Translations under genes and position numbers: made by a program
Assembly: GCF_015142735.1 (NCBI RefSeq)
Contig: NZ_JACSPN010000003.1
Location: 93,727-157,726, forward strand
Reading direction: 5' to 3'
DNA length: 64,000 bases
Source: Oerskovia douganii
GTDB lineage: Bacteria; Actinomycetota; Actinomycetes; Actinomycetales; Cellulomonadaceae
Notes under the pieces: model-generated
What the model saw: the letters and a program-made list of their open reading frames with translations, nothing else
Database searches by the model: none
What the model was told of the DNA's origin: nothing
Part shown: one piece after another, positions 1-8,485 of the stretch
Layout of the letters: each line of letters starts with the position of its first letter
Position numbering within the stretch: the first letter of the stretch is position 1

Positions 1-30
1 CCCCCCCCCCCCCCCCCCCCCCCCCCCCCC
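1..30. repeat. poly-C run at window edge
   Basis: Thirty consecutive C bases open the window. Runs this long are rare in real coding or leader DNA. It sits where rpsQ (S17) would be expected upstream of rplN, so it may be an assembly or consensus artefact at a contig end rather than biology. Confidence 0.9.
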
Positions 31-188
31 ACCGGTCTCGGGCCGCACGTAGGTGCGGCAACCAGTAGACAGGGCGGCGGGACCCCGCCGCACCTGGCCG
101 GTTCACCCGCAAGGGACCCGGCACTGACAGCTATCCGTTCGGCAAGGCTCGCCTGGCGAGAACCAGCTCGACGACAGGAGTTCACTAC
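31..188 (+). promoter_or_regulatory. leader of rplN with two hairpins
   Basis: This gene-free stretch precedes rplN. It holds an inverted repeat GCCGCAC/GTGCGGC at 42-59 and a second GC-rich stem at 74-91 (GCGGCGGG/CCCGCCGC). The ribosome binding site ACAGGAG lies at 174-180, eight bases before the rplN ATG. The hairpins could terminate or attenuate an upstream transcript; rpsQ is not visible in the window. Confidence 0.5.
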
Positions 189-557
189 ATGATCCAGCAG
201 GAGTCGCGACTTCGCGTCGCCGACAACACGGGTGCCAAGGAGATTCTCTGCATCCGTGTTCTCGGTGGTTCGGGCCGTCGCTACGCCGGAATCGGCGACG
301 TCATCGTCGCAACCGTTAAGGACGCTATCCCCGGCGGCAACGTGAAGAAGGGCGACGTCGTGAAGGCGGTCGTCGTCCGCACCGCCAAGGAGCGCCGTCG
401 TCCGGACGGTTCCTACATCAAGTTTGACGAGAACGCGGCCGTGATCCTCAAGAACGACGGCGAGCCCCGTGGCACGCGCATCTTCGGCCCCGTGGGCCGT
501 GAGCTGCGTGACAAGCGGTTCATGAAGATCATCTCGCTGGCTCCGGAGGTGCTCTGA
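189..557 (+). CDS. rplN: 50S ribosomal protein L14 (uL14)
   Basis: L14 binds 23S rRNA at the subunit interface and contacts L19 and 16S helix 14. The 122-aa product has the family's exact usual length, opening [18 protein letters not shown] and ending with the conserved basic segment [19 protein letters not shown]. An ACAGGAG ribosome binding site fixes the ATG start. It is the first gene of the spc-type cluster visible here, followed after 2 nt by rplX; the stop region overlaps the rplX ribosome binding site, so the two are probably translationally coupled. No anomalies are seen. Confidence 0.98.
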   Translation: MIQQESRLRVADNTGAKEILCIRVLGGSGRRYAGIGDVIVATVKDAIPGGNVKKGDVVKAVVVRTAKERRRPDGSYIKFDENAAVILKNDGEPRGTRIFGPVGRELRDKRFMKIISLAPEVL

Positions 558-559
558 AC

Positions 560-901
560 ATGGCGAAGATCAAGAAGGGCGACCTGGTGGTCGTCATCTC
601 TGGCAAGGACCGCGCGAGCCAGGGTCGCGTGCTCGAGGTCCTCACGGACTCCGACCGTGTGATCGTCGAGGGCATCAACCGCGTGACGAAGCACACCAAG
701 GTGGGCCAGTCCCAGCGCGGGACGCGTACCGGTGGCATCGAGGTCGTCGAGGCGCCGATCCACGTGAGCAACGTGATGGTCGTCGACCCGGAGACCAAGA
801 AGGGCACCCGCGTCGGGTACCGCACCGAAGAGGTCGAGCGTGACGGCCGTACGCGCAAGGTTCGCGTGCGCGTCGCCAAGCGTTCCGGTAAGGACATCTG
901 A
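560..901 (+). CDS. rplX: 50S ribosomal protein L24 (uL24)
   Basis: L24 is an assembly initiator protein that binds the 5' end of 23S rRNA. The 113-aa product starts with the KOW motif ([20 protein letters not shown], about residues 4-23) and continues with the GxxxxTKH segment near residue 35, as in bacterial L24. A GGAGGT ribosome binding site inside the end of rplN lies nine bases before the ATG. Its TGA overlaps the ATG of rplE by one base (TGATG), which points to translational coupling inside the spc operon. Confidence 0.98.
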   Translation: MAKIKKGDLVVVISGKDRASQGRVLEVLTDSDRVIVEGINRVTKHTKVGQSQRGTRTGGIEVVEAPIHVSNVMVVDPETKKGTRVGYRTEEVERDGRTRKVRVRVAKRSGKDI

Positions 902-1470
902 TGAGCACTGAACTGCAAGCCCCTGAGATCGCGCGTCTCAAGCAGCGCTACCGCGACGAGATCGTCGCCGGCCTCCTCGAGGAGTTCGGCCACGAGAACG
1001 TCAACCAGGTTGCACGACTGACGAAGATCGTCGTCAACATGGGTGTCGGCGACGCGGCCAAGGACTCGAAGCTCATCGAGGGTGCCATCCGCGACCTCTC
1101 GGCCATCACCGGCCAGAAGCCGCAGGTCACCAAGGCCCGGAAGTCCATCGCACAGTTCAAGCTGCGTGAGGGCATGCCGATCGGCGCGCACGTCACGCTG
1201 CGTGGCGACCGCATGTGGGAGTTCCTCGACCGCCTGCTGTCGATCGCTCTGCCCCGTATCCGCGACTTCCGCGGACTCTCGGCCAAGCAGTTCGACGGCC
1301 ACGGCAACTACACCTTCGGTCTCACGGAGCAGTCGATGTTCCACGAGATCGACCAGGACAAGATCGATCGCGTCCGCGGTATGGACATCACGATCGTGAC
1401 GACGGCGACGACCGATGACGAGGGCCGCTCCCTGCTGCGCCGTCTCGGCTTCCCCTTCAAGGAGAACTGA
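901..1470 (+). CDS. rplE: 50S ribosomal protein L5 (uL5)
   Basis: L5 binds 5S rRNA and forms part of the central protuberance. The product has 189 aa, slightly longer than the 179 aa of E. coli because of an N-terminal addition of about 10 residues, which is usual in actinobacteria. Recognisable blocks are VNMGVGDA near residue 46, the segment [20 protein letters not shown], and the C-terminal MDITIVTTA. The ATG overlaps the rplX stop; rpsN follows after one base. Confidence 0.98.
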   Translation: MSTELQAPEIARLKQRYRDEIVAGLLEEFGHENVNQVARLTKIVVNMGVGDAAKDSKLIEGAIRDLSAITGQKPQVTKARKSIAQFKLREGMPIGAHVTLRGDRMWEFLDRLLSIALPRIRDFRGLSAKQFDGHGNYTFGLTEQSMFHEIDQDKIDRVRGMDITIVTTATTDDEGRSLLRRLGFPFKEN

Positions 1471-1471
1471 C

Positions 1472-1657
1472 ATGGCGAAGAAGGCCCTGGTCAACAAGGC
1501 AGCCGCAAAGCCTAAGTTCGCGGTCCGCGCCTACACTCGCTGCCAGAAGTGCGGTCGCCCGCACTCCGTGTACCGCAAGTTCGGCCTGTGCCGTATCTGC
1601 GTCCGCGAGATGGCACACCGTGGCGAGCTTCCCGGCGTCACCAAGAGCAGCTGGTAA
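1472..1657 (+). CDS. rpsN: 30S ribosomal protein S14, zinc-binding type Z (uS14)
   Basis: This is the short S14 of the 30S head. The 61-aa product keeps all four zinc ligands, C24-x2-C27 and C40-x2-C43, so it is the zinc-dependent type Z form rather than the 101-aa zinc-free paralogue that actinobacteria often carry elsewhere. A longer in-frame reading from 1415 exists, but the ATG at 1472 is preceded by AAGGAG at the end of rplE and gives the standard MAKKALVNK start. It sits between rplE and rpsH, its normal place. Confidence 0.97.
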   Translation: MAKKALVNKAAAKPKFAVRAYTRCQKCGRPHSVYRKFGLCRICVREMAHRGELPGVTKSSW

Positions 1658-1680
1658 CAACTACGTCGCAGGTCTGGCAC

Positions 1681-1698
1681 GGTTCCCCTCGGGGAACC
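1681..1698 (+). other. hairpin between rpsN and rpsH
   Basis: GGTTCCCC and GGGGAACC form a perfect 8-bp inverted repeat around a 2-nt centre in the 76-nt rpsN-rpsH spacer. There is no T-tract, so it may be a processing or stability element rather than a terminator. The rpsH ribosome binding site region follows it. Confidence 0.5.
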
Positions 1699-1733
1699 GG
1701 CCAGATACCCCGGCGAGGAAGGGCTGAAGCCCA

Positions 1734-2132
1734 ATGACGATGACCGACCCGATCGCAGACATGCTGACCCGTCTGCGTAACGCGAACTCGGCTTACCACG
1801 AGACGGTTCAGATGCCGTTCTCGAAGCTGAAGTCGCACATTGCTGAAATCCTGCAGGCCGAGGGCTACATCTCCGGCTGGACCGTCGAGGACGCCCCCGT
1901 GGGCAAGTACCTCACGATCCAGCTGAAGTTCGGCCCGAACCGTGAGCGCTCCCTTGCCGGTGTGCGCCGCGTGTCGAAGCCCGGTCTGCGTGTGTACGCG
2001 AAGTCGACCAACCTGCCCAAGGTTCTCGGTGGCCTCGGCGTGGCGATCCTGTCCACGTCCTCCGGCCTCCTGACCGACCGTCAGGCAGCCAAGAAGGGCG
2101 TGGGCGGAGAAGTCCTCGCCTACGTCTGGTAA
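1734..2132 (+). CDS. rpsH: 30S ribosomal protein S8 (uS8)
   Basis: S8 binds the central domain of 16S rRNA and, in enterobacteria, represses the spc operon. The 132-aa product begins [18 protein letters not shown], the classic S8 start, and carries the C-terminal SxSxG-type block [20 protein letters not shown]. Two ATGs (1734 and 1740) are in frame; homology to the MSMQDPIADM start favours 1734. It is separated from rpsN by a 76-nt spacer with a small hairpin and from rplF by 20 nt. Confidence 0.97.
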   Translation: MTMTDPIADMLTRLRNANSAYHETVQMPFSKLKSHIAEILQAEGYISGWTVEDAPVGKYLTIQLKFGPNRERSLAGVRRVSKPGLRVYAKSTNLPKVLGGLGVAILSTSSGLLTDRQAAKKGVGGEVLAYVW

Positions 2133-2152
2133 TCGGAAAGGAGAGATACGCC

Positions 2153-2689
2153 ATGTCTCGTATCGGCAAGATCCCCGTTCCGGTTCCCGCCGGAGTGGAT
2201 GTCACGATCAGCGGCGCGCTGGTGACGGTCAAGGGCCCGAAGGGTTCCTTGGAGCACACCATCCCCGCCCCCATCGAGGTCTCCCAGGACGCTGACACCC
2301 TCGTGGTGACGCGCCCCAACGACGAGCGTGCCTCGCGCGCTCTGCACGGCCTGACCCGGACCCTCCTCGCGAACCTGGTGACCGGTGTCACCCAGGGCTA
2401 CGAGAAGAAGCTCGAGATCGTCGGTACCGGTTACCGCGTGACCGCGAAGGGCACTGACCTGGAGTTCGCTCTCGGTTTCAGCCACCCCGTCGTGATCTCC
2501 GCGCCGGCCGGCATCACCTTCGCCGTCGAGTCCCCGACCAAGTTCTCGGTCTCGGGCATCGACAAGCAGCAGGTCGGCGAGGTCGCTGCGAACATTCGCA
2601 AGATCCGCAAGCCCGAGCCGTACAAGGGCAAGGGTGTGCGGTACGCCGGCGAGGTCGTCCGCCGCAAGGTCGGAAAGGCTGGTAAGTAA
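2153..2689 (+). CDS. rplF: 50S ribosomal protein L6 (uL6)
   Basis: L6 lies near the factor-binding centre of the 50S subunit. The 178-aa product has the usual two repeated alpha/beta halves, with [15 protein letters not shown] at the start and the signature [18 protein letters not shown] near residue 150. A good ribosome binding site (AAAGGAG at 2137-2143) precedes the ATG. The stop TAA overlaps the ATG of rplR by one base (TAATG). Confidence 0.98.
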   Translation: MSRIGKIPVPVPAGVDVTISGALVTVKGPKGSLEHTIPAPIEVSQDADTLVVTRPNDERASRALHGLTRTLLANLVTGVTQGYEKKLEIVGTGYRVTAKGTDLEFALGFSHPVVISAPAGITFAVESPTKFSVSGIDKQQVGEVAANIRKIRKPEPYKGKGVRYAGEVVRRKVGKAGK

Positions 2690-3060
2690 TGGCTCTCAAG
2701 GTTCTCGGCAAGGGCAAGGCAGTCTCGCGCAAGCGTCGCCACCTCCGCCTGCGCAAGAAGATCGCCGGCACGGCTGCTCGTCCCCGCCTCGTGGTGACGC
2801 GCTCCGCGCGCCACATCACGGCGCAGATCGTGGACGACAGCATCGGCCAGACCGTTGCTTCCGCTTCGACCATCGAGGGCGACCTGCGGTCGTTCGACGG
2901 TGACAAGAGCGCGAAGGCCCGCAAGGTCGGCGAGCTCGTCGCCGAGCGTGCCAAGGCCGCTGGTGTCGACTCGGTCGTCTTCGACCGCGGTGGCAACAAG
3001 TACCACGGCCGGGTGGCTGCAGTCGCCGACGGGGCCCGCGAAGGCGGTCTGTCCCTGTGA
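2689..3060 (+). CDS. rplR: 50S ribosomal protein L18 (uL18)
   Basis: L18 binds 5S rRNA together with L5. The 123-aa protein shows the basic N-terminus ([11 protein letters not shown]), the [20 protein letters not shown] core and the C-terminal [24 protein letters not shown] signature region. It begins on the last base of the rplF stop codon. A 52-nt spacer separates it from rpsE. Confidence 0.98.
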   Translation: MALKVLGKGKAVSRKRRHLRLRKKIAGTAARPRLVVTRSARHITAQIVDDSIGQTVASASTIEGDLRSFDGDKSAKARKVGELVAERAKAAGVDSVVFDRGGNKYHGRVAAVADGAREGGLSL

Positions 3061-3112
3061 TGATGGCCGAAACCACCACCGTGTACACGGTACGGAAGCA
3101 AAGGATTCTCTG

Positions 3113-3769
3113 ATGGCTGCAGGGCAGCGCAGCAACACCGGCGCCCCTACGGGTGCCGCCAACGAGTCGACCGACCGCAACTCCGGAGGCCGCGGCGGCG
3201 ATCGTCGCGACGGTCGCCGTGGTGACGGTCGCCGTGGTGACGCCGCCGAGAAGAACGCCTTCGTCGAGCGCGTCGTCACGATCAACCGCGTGTCCAAGGT
3301 CGTCAAGGGTGGCCGCCGCTTCAGCTTCACCGCGCTCGTCGTGGTGGGCGATGGCGACGGAACCGTCGGCGTCGGCTACGGCAAGGCGAAGGAAGTTCCC
3401 GCGGCGATCGCCAAGGGTGTCGAGGAGGCCAAGAAGAACTTCTTCAAGGTTCCCCGCATCCAGGGCACCATCCCTCACCCCATCCAGGGTGAGGCAGCCG
3501 CCGGCGTCGTCTTCCTGCGTCCGGCCGCTCCGGGTACCGGTGTCATCGCCGGTGGACCGGTGCGCGCCGTGCTGGAGTGCGCGGGCATCCACGACGTCCT
3601 GAGCAAGTCGCTCGGTTCGTCCAACGCGATCAACATCGTGCACGCGACGGTCGAGGCACTTCGCAACCTGGAGCAGCCTGAGGCTGTTGCAGCGCGTCGT
3701 GGCCTGCCGCTCGAGGCCGTGGCTCCGGCCGCGCTCCTGCGTGCACGTGCAGCTGGGGTAGGTGCGTGA
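3113..3769 (+). CDS. rpsE: 30S ribosomal protein S5 (uS5) with RG-rich N-terminus
   Basis: S5 contributes to decoding accuracy in the 30S body. The product has 218 aa against about 166 in E. coli; the extra length is mainly an N-terminal arm, residues about 1-45, rich in Arg, Gly and Asp ([17 protein letters not shown]), followed by the canonical S5 double-stranded RNA-binding domain ([20 protein letters not shown]) and the C-terminal S5 domain. The same frame is open further upstream, but AAGG at 3101-3104 and homology select the ATG at 3113. Its TGA overlaps the rpmD start. Confidence 0.97.
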   Translation: MAAGQRSNTGAPTGAANESTDRNSGGRGGDRRDGRRGDGRRGDAAEKNAFVERVVTINRVSKVVKGGRRFSFTALVVVGDGDGTVGVGYGKAKEVPAAIAKGVEEAKKNFFKVPRIQGTIPHPIQGEAAAGVVFLRPAAPGTGVIAGGPVRAVLECAGIHDVLSKSLGSSNAINIVHATVEALRNLEQPEAVAARRGLPLEAVAPAALLRARAAGVGA

Positions 3770-3951
3770 TGGCTCGACTCAAGGTGACCCAGACGAAGTC
3801 CGCCATCGGCGGCAAGCAGAATCAGCGCGACACGCTGCGCACTCTGGGCCTCAAGCGGATCGGCGACACCGCCGTGAAGGAGGACCGCCCGGAGATCCGC
3901 GGCATGGTCGCAACGGTGGCGCACCTCGTCGCCGTTGAGGAGGTCGAGTGA
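3769..3951 (+). CDS. rpmD: 50S ribosomal protein L30 (uL30)
   Basis: This 60-aa protein has the compact L30 fold, beginning [20 protein letters not shown] and containing [15 protein letters not shown]. The start could be GTG 3766 or ATG 3769; the ATG matches the family start and forms a TGATG overlap with the rpsE stop. The 3' end overlaps the spacer before rplO. It lies in the normal rpsE-rpmD-rplO order. Confidence 0.97.
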   Translation: MARLKVTQTKSAIGGKQNQRDTLRTLGLKRIGDTAVKEDRPEIRGMVATVAHLVAVEEVE

Positions 3952-3953
3952 TC

Positions 3954-4526
3954 ATGGCTGAGAAGGCCAAGAAGGAGACCGCGGTCGAGGCTTCGACCGA
4001 CGCTCCGAAGAAGAAGGCTCCTGCCAAGAAGGCTGCTGCGACCGAGGCCCCCAAGGCCGAGGCTCAGCAGACCGTCGGCGCTGGTGGCACCCTCAAGGTC
4101 CACCACCTCCGTCCCGCCCCCGGCGCCAAGAAGGCCAAGACCCGTGTGGGTCGTGGTGAGGCGTCGAAGGGTAAGACGGCCGGCCGTGGTACCAAGGGCC
4201 AGAAGGCTCGCTACCAGGTGCCGGAGCGCTTCGAGGGTGGTCAGATGCCGCTGCACATGCGTCTGCCCAAGCTTCGTGGCTTCAAGAACCCGTTCCGTAC
4301 GGAGTACCAGGTCGTGAACCTGGACAAGCTCTCCGCGCTGTACCCCGAGGGTGGCTCCGTCACCGTCGAGGACCTGGTCGCCAAGGGAGCCGTCCGCAAG
4401 GGCGAGCTCGTCAAGGTGCTCGGCACGGGTGAGGTCACCGTCAAGCTCGAGGTCGCGGTCGACGCGTACTCGGCTTCCGCCAAGGACAAGATCCTTGCGG
4501 CCGGTGGCTCCGTCTCGGAGGACTGA
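3954..4526 (+). CDS. rplO: 50S ribosomal protein L15 (uL15) with Lys/Ala N-terminal extension
   Basis: L15 is a late-assembly protein of the 50S subunit. The conserved L15 body starts near residue 47 ([20 protein letters not shown], then [10 protein letters not shown]). In front of it is a low-complexity tail of about 45 residues rich in Lys, Ala and Glu ([11 protein letters not shown]), making 190 aa instead of the usual 145-150. The start at ATG 3954 follows the GGAGG of the rpmD end. It closes the spc unit and is followed by a strong hairpin. Confidence 0.96.
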   Translation: MAEKAKKETAVEASTDAPKKKAPAKKAAATEAPKAEAQQTVGAGGTLKVHHLRPAPGAKKAKTRVGRGEASKGKTAGRGTKGQKARYQVPERFEGGQMPLHMRLPKLRGFKNPFRTEYQVVNLDKLSALYPEGGSVTVEDLVAKGAVRKGELVKVLGTGEVTVKLEVAVDAYSASAKDKILAAGGSVSED

Positions 4527-4533
4527 CACGTAG

Positions 4534-4570
4534 GACAGGGCCGATAGCGCGATGCGCTGTCGGCCCTGTC
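4534..4570 (+). terminator. terminator-like hairpin after rplO
   Basis: A 17-bp stem (left arm 4534-4550, loop GAT, right arm 4554-4570) pairs throughout with a single G-T wobble. No run of T follows, so termination may be partial and allow read-through into secY. Confidence 0.7.
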
Positions 4571-4615
4571 TGCGTCTAGGGGTGGAGCCGGTGCCGCCCC
4601 CTCGTGGGGGAACGT

Positions 4616-4621
4616 TAGAAT
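4616..4621 (+). promoter_or_regulatory. candidate -10 element for secY-adk-map
   Basis: TAGAAT in the 230-nt rplO-secY gap fits the actinobacterial TANNNT -10 pattern. No convincing -35 was found (TGCCGC at 4592-4597 is weak). Its position after the rplO hairpin is consistent with an internal promoter. Confidence 0.35.
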
Positions 4622-4756
4622 CATCGCCGGTTGTCTCAAATTGCCGTCCATCGCGGCGCAGCGGCTAGGGTGCCCATGGCGTCCCGTGCCTGGTGCGTCA
4701 CATCTCGCCGATCAACCGGCGACACGACATCCCGCCTCGGCGGGCCAGGAGGATAG

Positions 4757-6052
4757 GTGCTCAGCGCATTCGCCCGGGCTTTCCGGACACCTGACCTGCG
4801 GCGCAAGCTGCTGTTCACGATCGCGATCATGGCGATCTTCCGTGTGGGCTCGTTCATCCCGACCCCTGGTGTGGACTACGGCAACGTCCAGCAGTGCATC
4901 GCCACGCAGGGCCAGAACGACCTCCTTGGCATGGTGAACCTGTTCAGCGGTGGCGCCCTGCTCCAGCTCTCGATCTTCGCGCTCGGCATCATGCCGTACA
5001 TCACCGCGAGCATCATCGTCCAGCTCCTCCGGGTGGTCATCCCTCACTTCGAGGCGCTCCACAAGGAGGGCCAGTCCGGTACCGCGAAGCTCACGCAGTA
5101 CACGCGCTACCTGACGATCGCCCTCGCGATCCTGCAGTCCACGACGGTCATCACGACCGCGCGCAGCGGGCTCCTGTTCCAGGGCTGCCCCGTCCCCGTG
5201 ATCCCGGACGACAGCTTCATGACCTCGGCGATCATGGTCATCACCATGACCGCCGGCACGGGCCTCATCATGTGGCTCGGTGAGCTGATCTCCGAGCGCG
5301 GCGTCGGCAACGGCATGTCGCTGCTCATCTTCACGTCGATCGCGGCGAGCTTCCCCGGTGCGCTGTGGTCCATCGCGGGCGGCTCGAACGGTGCCCTCAA
5401 CTTCACGATCATGATCGCGGTCATCGTCCTGGTCATCGGCCTGGTCGTCTTCGTCGAGCAGTCGCAGCGCCGTGTGCCCGTCCAGTACGCGAAGCGCATG
5501 GTCGGCCGCAAGATGTACGGCGGCTCGAGCACCTACATCCCGATCAAGATCAACATGTCGGGCGTCATCCCCGTCATCTTCGCGTCGTCGCTGCTCGCCG
5601 TGCCGGGGCTCATCGCCCAGTTCGGCGACACGACGGCCGGGTGGGTCCAGTGGGTCACGAAGTATCTCGCGGACCCGGCCTCACCGGTCCACATCTCGAT
5701 CTACGTGGTCCTCATCGTCTTCTTCTGCTTCTTCTACACGGCGATCACGTTCAACCCGGACGAGGTCGCGGACAACATGAAGAAGTACGGCGGCTTCATC
5801 CCGGGCATCCGGGCCGGCCGCCCGACGGCCGAGTACCTCGACTACGTCATCACCCGCATCACGTCGGCGGGTGCCATCTACCTCGCGCTCGTTGCGCTCA
5901 TCCCGACGCTCGTCCTGGTCCTGCTGGGGGTGAGCACCAACATCCCGTTCGGTGGTAGCTCCATCCTCATCGTGGTGGGCGTCGGTCTCGAGACGGTCAA
6001 GCAGATCGACTCGCAGCTGCAGCAGCGTCACTACGAAGGGTTCCTCCGTTGA
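4757..6052 (+). CDS. secY: preprotein translocase channel subunit SecY
   Basis: SecY is the ten-helix channel of the Sec translocon in the cytoplasmic membrane. The 431-aa product has the family length and hallmark segments: LRRKLLFTIAIMAIFRVGSF in helix 1, GALLQLSIFALGIMPYI in helix 2, GNGMSLLIFTSI, and the cytosolic loop FNPDEVADNMKKYGGFIPGI. Translation starts at GTG 4757 behind AGGAGG (4748-4753). The stop codon overlaps the adk start (TTGA), coupling export and nucleotide-kinase genes in the usual secY-adk-map order. Confidence 0.98.
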   Translation: MLSAFARAFRTPDLRRKLLFTIAIMAIFRVGSFIPTPGVDYGNVQQCIATQGQNDLLGMVNLFSGGALLQLSIFALGIMPYITASIIVQLLRVVIPHFEALHKEGQSGTAKLTQYTRYLTIALAILQSTTVITTARSGLLFQGCPVPVIPDDSFMTSAIMVITMTAGTGLIMWLGELISERGVGNGMSLLIFTSIAASFPGALWSIAGGSNGALNFTIMIAVIVLVIGLVVFVEQSQRRVPVQYAKRMVGRKMYGGSSTYIPIKINMSGVIPVIFASSLLAVPGLIAQFGDTTAGWVQWVTKYLADPASPVHISIYVVLIVFFCFFYTAITFNPDEVADNMKKYGGFIPGIRAGRPTAEYLDYVITRITSAGAIYLALVALIPTLVLVLLGVSTNIPFGGSSILIVVGVGLETVKQIDSQLQQRHYEGFLR

Positions 6053-6669
6053 CCTCAGAGTTGACCGCCGACGCTCAGCGTCCCGGCACACGCTCCGCTC
6101 GCCTGATCATCATGGGCCCCCAGGGGGCCGGCAAGGGCACCCAGGCGGCTCGCCTGGCGGAGCACTACGGCGTCCCGGCGATCTCCACGGGTGACATCTT
6201 CCGTGCGAACATCAAGGGCGGCACCGAGCTGGGCAAGCTGGTGCAGGAGTACACGGCCAAGGGCGACCTCGTGCCCGACTCGGTGACGAACGACATGGTC
6301 CGTGACCGCCTCGCGCAGGACGACGTCGCGCGCGGCTTCATCCTCGACGGCTACCCGCGCAACGCGGCCCAGGTCGTGGAGCTCGACGGGATCCTCGCTG
6401 ACCTCGGGGTCGAGCTGGACGCCGTGCTCGAGCTCACCGCGGACCGGGACGAGCTCCTGGCCCGTCTGCGCAAGCGTGCGGAGATCGAGGGGCGTGAGGA
6501 CGACACCGAGGAGGCGATCGCCCGTCGTCTCGACATCTACGCCGAGCAGACCGCTCCGCTGACGTCCGCGTACGCGGAGCGGGGCCTCCTGGCCCAGGTC
6601 GACGGCATCGGTGAGATCGACGACGTGACCGCGCGTCTCGTCGAGGCCCTCGCGCCTCTCGTCGGCTGA
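6049..6669 (+). CDS. adk: adenylate kinase, short-LID form
   Basis: Adenylate kinase interconverts ATP + AMP and 2 ADP. The P-loop GPQGAGKGT is at residues 23-31, the AMP-binding ISTGDIFRANI block follows, and DGYPRN is present. The LID is reduced to a short loop with no zinc cysteines, a known short form of about 190-206 aa. The likely start is TTG 6049, overlapping the secY stop by 4 nt with GAAGGG upstream; another TTG at 6061 is possible, so the exact N-terminus is uncertain. map follows after 24 nt. Confidence 0.95.
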   Translation: MTSELTADAQRPGTRSARLIIMGPQGAGKGTQAARLAEHYGVPAISTGDIFRANIKGGTELGKLVQEYTAKGDLVPDSVTNDMVRDRLAQDDVARGFILDGYPRNAAQVVELDGILADLGVELDAVLELTADRDELLARLRKRAEIEGREDDTEEAIARRLDIYAEQTAPLTSAYAERGLLAQVDGIGEIDDVTARLVEALAPLVG

Positions 6670-6693
6670 TCCCGGGACGGTAGGGCGAGAGAA

Positions 6694-7527
6694 GTGTTCG
6701 GTCGCGAGAAGATCGAGTACAAGACGGTCGACCAGGTGCGCACCATGCGCCGGGCGGGACTGGTGGTCGCTGACGCGCTCGCCACGGTCCGTTCGGCGGT
6801 GCGCCCCGGCATGACGACCGCGGACCTGGACGCGCTCGCGGCGGCCGTGATCGGCGATGCCGGTGCGACGCCGTCGTTCCTGGGGTACCACGGGTACCCG
6901 GCGACGTTGTGCGTGTCCGTGAACGACGAGGTCGTGCACGGCATCCCGGGGACGCGCGAGCTGCTCCCGGGCGACGTCGTGTCGGTCGACTGCGGTGCGA
7001 TCGTCGACGGGTGGCACGGGGACTCCGCGTTCTCGTTCGTCCTCCCCGAGGCGGACCCGGCCGACGTCGCGCTCGTCGAGGCGACCGAGCGGGCGCTCTG
7101 GGCCGGTATCGCGGCGCTGGCGACCGGCGAGCGCCTGGGTGACGTCGGCAACGCGGTGGAGGACTCGATCGAGGAGTCCTCGGCGGCGGACGGCATCCGC
7201 TACGGGATCATCGAGGAGTACGTGGGGCACGGCATCGGTACCTCGATGCACCAGCCCCCGGACGTCCTGAACTATCGGACGCGGGAGCGGGGACCGCGGC
7301 TCAAGCCGGGCATGTGCCTCGCGATCGAGCCCATGGTGACCCGGGGCGAGCGCTTCACGCAGGTGCTCGAGGACGACTGGACCGTCGTGACCGACGACGG
7401 CGCCCGTGCTGCTCACTGGGAGCACAGCGTCGCCATCCTCGAGGACGGGATCTGGGTGCTGACGGCCCCTGACGGCGGCGCGGCGAAGCTCGCCGAGCTC
7501 GGCGTGACCGTCGCCCCGCTGGACTGA
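6694..7527 (+). CDS. map: type I methionine aminopeptidase
   Basis: This enzyme removes the initiator Met from nascent proteins. The 277-aa pita-bread fold shows the metal ligands in order: two Asp in VVSVDCGAIVDGWHGDSAF, His in GHGIGTSMHQPPDV, Glu in AIEPMVTRG and a final Glu in WEHSVAI. Translation starts at GTG 6694. It is the last gene of the secY-adk-map unit and is followed by a 15-bp perfect inverted repeat. A second Map paralogue is common in actinobacteria but is not in the window. Confidence 0.97.
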   Translation: MFGREKIEYKTVDQVRTMRRAGLVVADALATVRSAVRPGMTTADLDALAAAVIGDAGATPSFLGYHGYPATLCVSVNDEVVHGIPGTRELLPGDVVSVDCGAIVDGWHGDSAFSFVLPEADPADVALVEATERALWAGIAALATGERLGDVGNAVEDSIEESSAADGIRYGIIEEYVGHGIGTSMHQPPDVLNYRTRERGPRLKPGMCLAIEPMVTRGERFTQVLEDDWTVVTDDGARAAHWEHSVAILEDGIWVLTAPDGGAAKLAELGVTVAPLD

Positions 7528-7534
7528 CCGTGCT

Positions 7535-7586
7535 CACGACGACGGCCCGTCACCGACCTTCACCGGCGGGGCGGGCCGTCGTCGTG
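7535..7586 (+). terminator. map terminator hairpin
   Basis: CACGACGACGGCCCG (7535-7549) pairs perfectly with CGGGCCGTCGTCGTG (7572-7586) around a 22-nt loop. No T-tract follows. It closes the secY-adk-map unit. Confidence 0.7.
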
Positions 7587-7704
7587 CCGGCACGGGCCGG
7601 GGGCCGTGGGCCGGACCGCGCCCACCCGACCCCCACGACGGACCCGCACGGGCCGCGTGGCCCAGCGCACAGGGGGTCCGGTTCCCTCTGACGGATCGAT
7701 GCCG

Positions 7705-7710
7705 TAGGAT
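7705..7710 (+). promoter_or_regulatory. candidate -10 element upstream of infA
   Basis: TAGGAT in the gap after the map terminator fits TANNNT. The -35 region is not convincing. A start site near 7717 would give infA a leader of about 134 nt. Confidence 0.35.
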
Positions 7711-7850
7711 AGTCCGCTGGGTGTAGTCCGCGTTCCCTGTTCGGGTCCAACCGACCGGGCAGCAGGGCGGAATGCACACGACGTCCACTCACCGGTCCTC
7801 GTAGAGCGCGGGTGCGTGGGAAGCAGTTCGGACGAGAGTTAGCGGAGGAT

Positions 7851-8072
7851 ATGGCAAAGAAGGACGGTGTCATCGAGATCGAGGGCAGCGTGGTCGAGGC
7901 CCTGCCGAACGCGATGTTCCGCGTGGAGCTGGCCAACGGGCACAAGGTTCTGGCTCACATCTCGGGCAAGATGCGACAGCACTACATCCGGATCCTCCCC
8001 GAGGACCGAGTGGTGGTGGAGCTGAGCCCGTACGACCTGTCCCGTGGCCGGATCGTCTACCGCTACAAGTAG
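7851..8072 (+). CDS. infA: translation initiation factor IF-1
   Basis: IF-1 occupies the ribosomal A site during initiation. The 73-aa S1/OB-fold product ([20 protein letters not shown] ... [15 protein letters not shown]) has the standard length and C-terminus. A GTG at 7812 in the same frame would add 13 residues, but the ATG at 7851 follows GGAGG directly and matches the family. It starts the alpha-type ribosomal unit infA-rpmJ-rpsM-rpsK-rpoA-rplQ. Confidence 0.98.
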   Translation: MAKKDGVIEIEGSVVEALPNAMFRVELANGHKVLAHISGKMRQHYIRILPEDRVVVELSPYDLSRGRIVYRYK

Positions 8073-8157
8073 TCGTCAAGAATCCACCACTCGAAACAAC
8101 TGCTGCCGCAGGCCTGGGTTCGCCCGCGCGTGCGTGCGGCGGCGGAGGAACAGACTG

Positions 8158-8271
8158 ATGAAGGTCAAGCCCAGCGTCAAGAAGATCTGCGACAAGTGCA
8201 AGGTGATCCGCCGGCACGGTCGCGTCATGGTGATCTGCGAGAACCTGCGTCACAAGCAGCGCCAGGGCTGA
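8158..8271 (+). CDS. rpmJ: 50S ribosomal protein L36 (bL36), zinc form
   Basis: This 37-aa protein begins [20 protein letters not shown]. The zinc-ribbon ligands C11, C14, C27 and H32 are all present, so this is the zinc-binding C+ form. GGAGG at 8143-8147 provides the ribosome binding site for the ATG at 8158. It sits in its standard place between infA and rpsM. Confidence 0.97.
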   Translation: MKVKPSVKKICDKCKVIRRHGRVMVICENLRHKQRQG

Positions 8272-8485
8272 GTCCCCGGCGCTCCGGCGCACGGTGATGC
8301 AGGTCCGCGAGAGCGGACCGATCGCCAGGCACCCTCGGGTGCCAACCAGCGCACCACCACGAACCTCACGGTCGGGCCGCACAGGCCCACTGAGGGGAAC
8401 CCCCGGCTCGGAGGCCGGGGCCCGCAGCTCCGCGGGAAGATGGTGCGGTAGACCTCCGAACGAAGTAACAGGAGCCGGAAGGCAC
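8272..8485 (+). promoter_or_regulatory. structured leader of rpsM with five hairpins
   Basis: Five perfect stems follow each other in this 214-nt spacer: GGTCCGC-GAGA-GCGGACC (8302-8319, with a GNRA-type loop), GGCACCC-TC-GGGTGCC (8328-8343), GGGCC-GCACA-GGCCC (8374-8388), CCCCGG/CCGGGG (8401-8420) and CCCGC/GCGGG (8421-8436). Spacers inside ribosomal operons are usually short, so this may be an autoregulatory or processing RNA. The middle part is repeated downstream of glmS. Confidence 0.6.
8373..8411 (+). repeat. 39-nt repeat, copy A (rpsM leader)
   Basis: This 39-nt stretch matches 25032-25070 at 35 of 39 positions. It contains the hairpin GGGCC-N5-GGCCC followed by ACTGAGGG and a C-rich end. 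Two copies only were found in the window, both on the same strand and both in non-coding DNA. The function is unknown. Confidence 0.75.

Larger units (their letters stand above)
7528..7850 (+). other. map-infA intergenic region
   Basis: This 323-nt gap holds the map terminator hairpin (7535-7586), then about 120 nt with no recognisable element, then a candidate promoter (-10 TAGGAT at 7705-7710) and a roughly 130-nt infA leader ending in GGAGG at 7844-7848. No credible coding region was found in it. Confidence 0.6.

Noticed and set aside
40-70. Third copy of the 39-nt repeat in the rplN leader
   Set aside because: Only the first 10 bases (CGGGCCGCAC) match; the rest diverges, so it is likely chance in GC-rich DNA.
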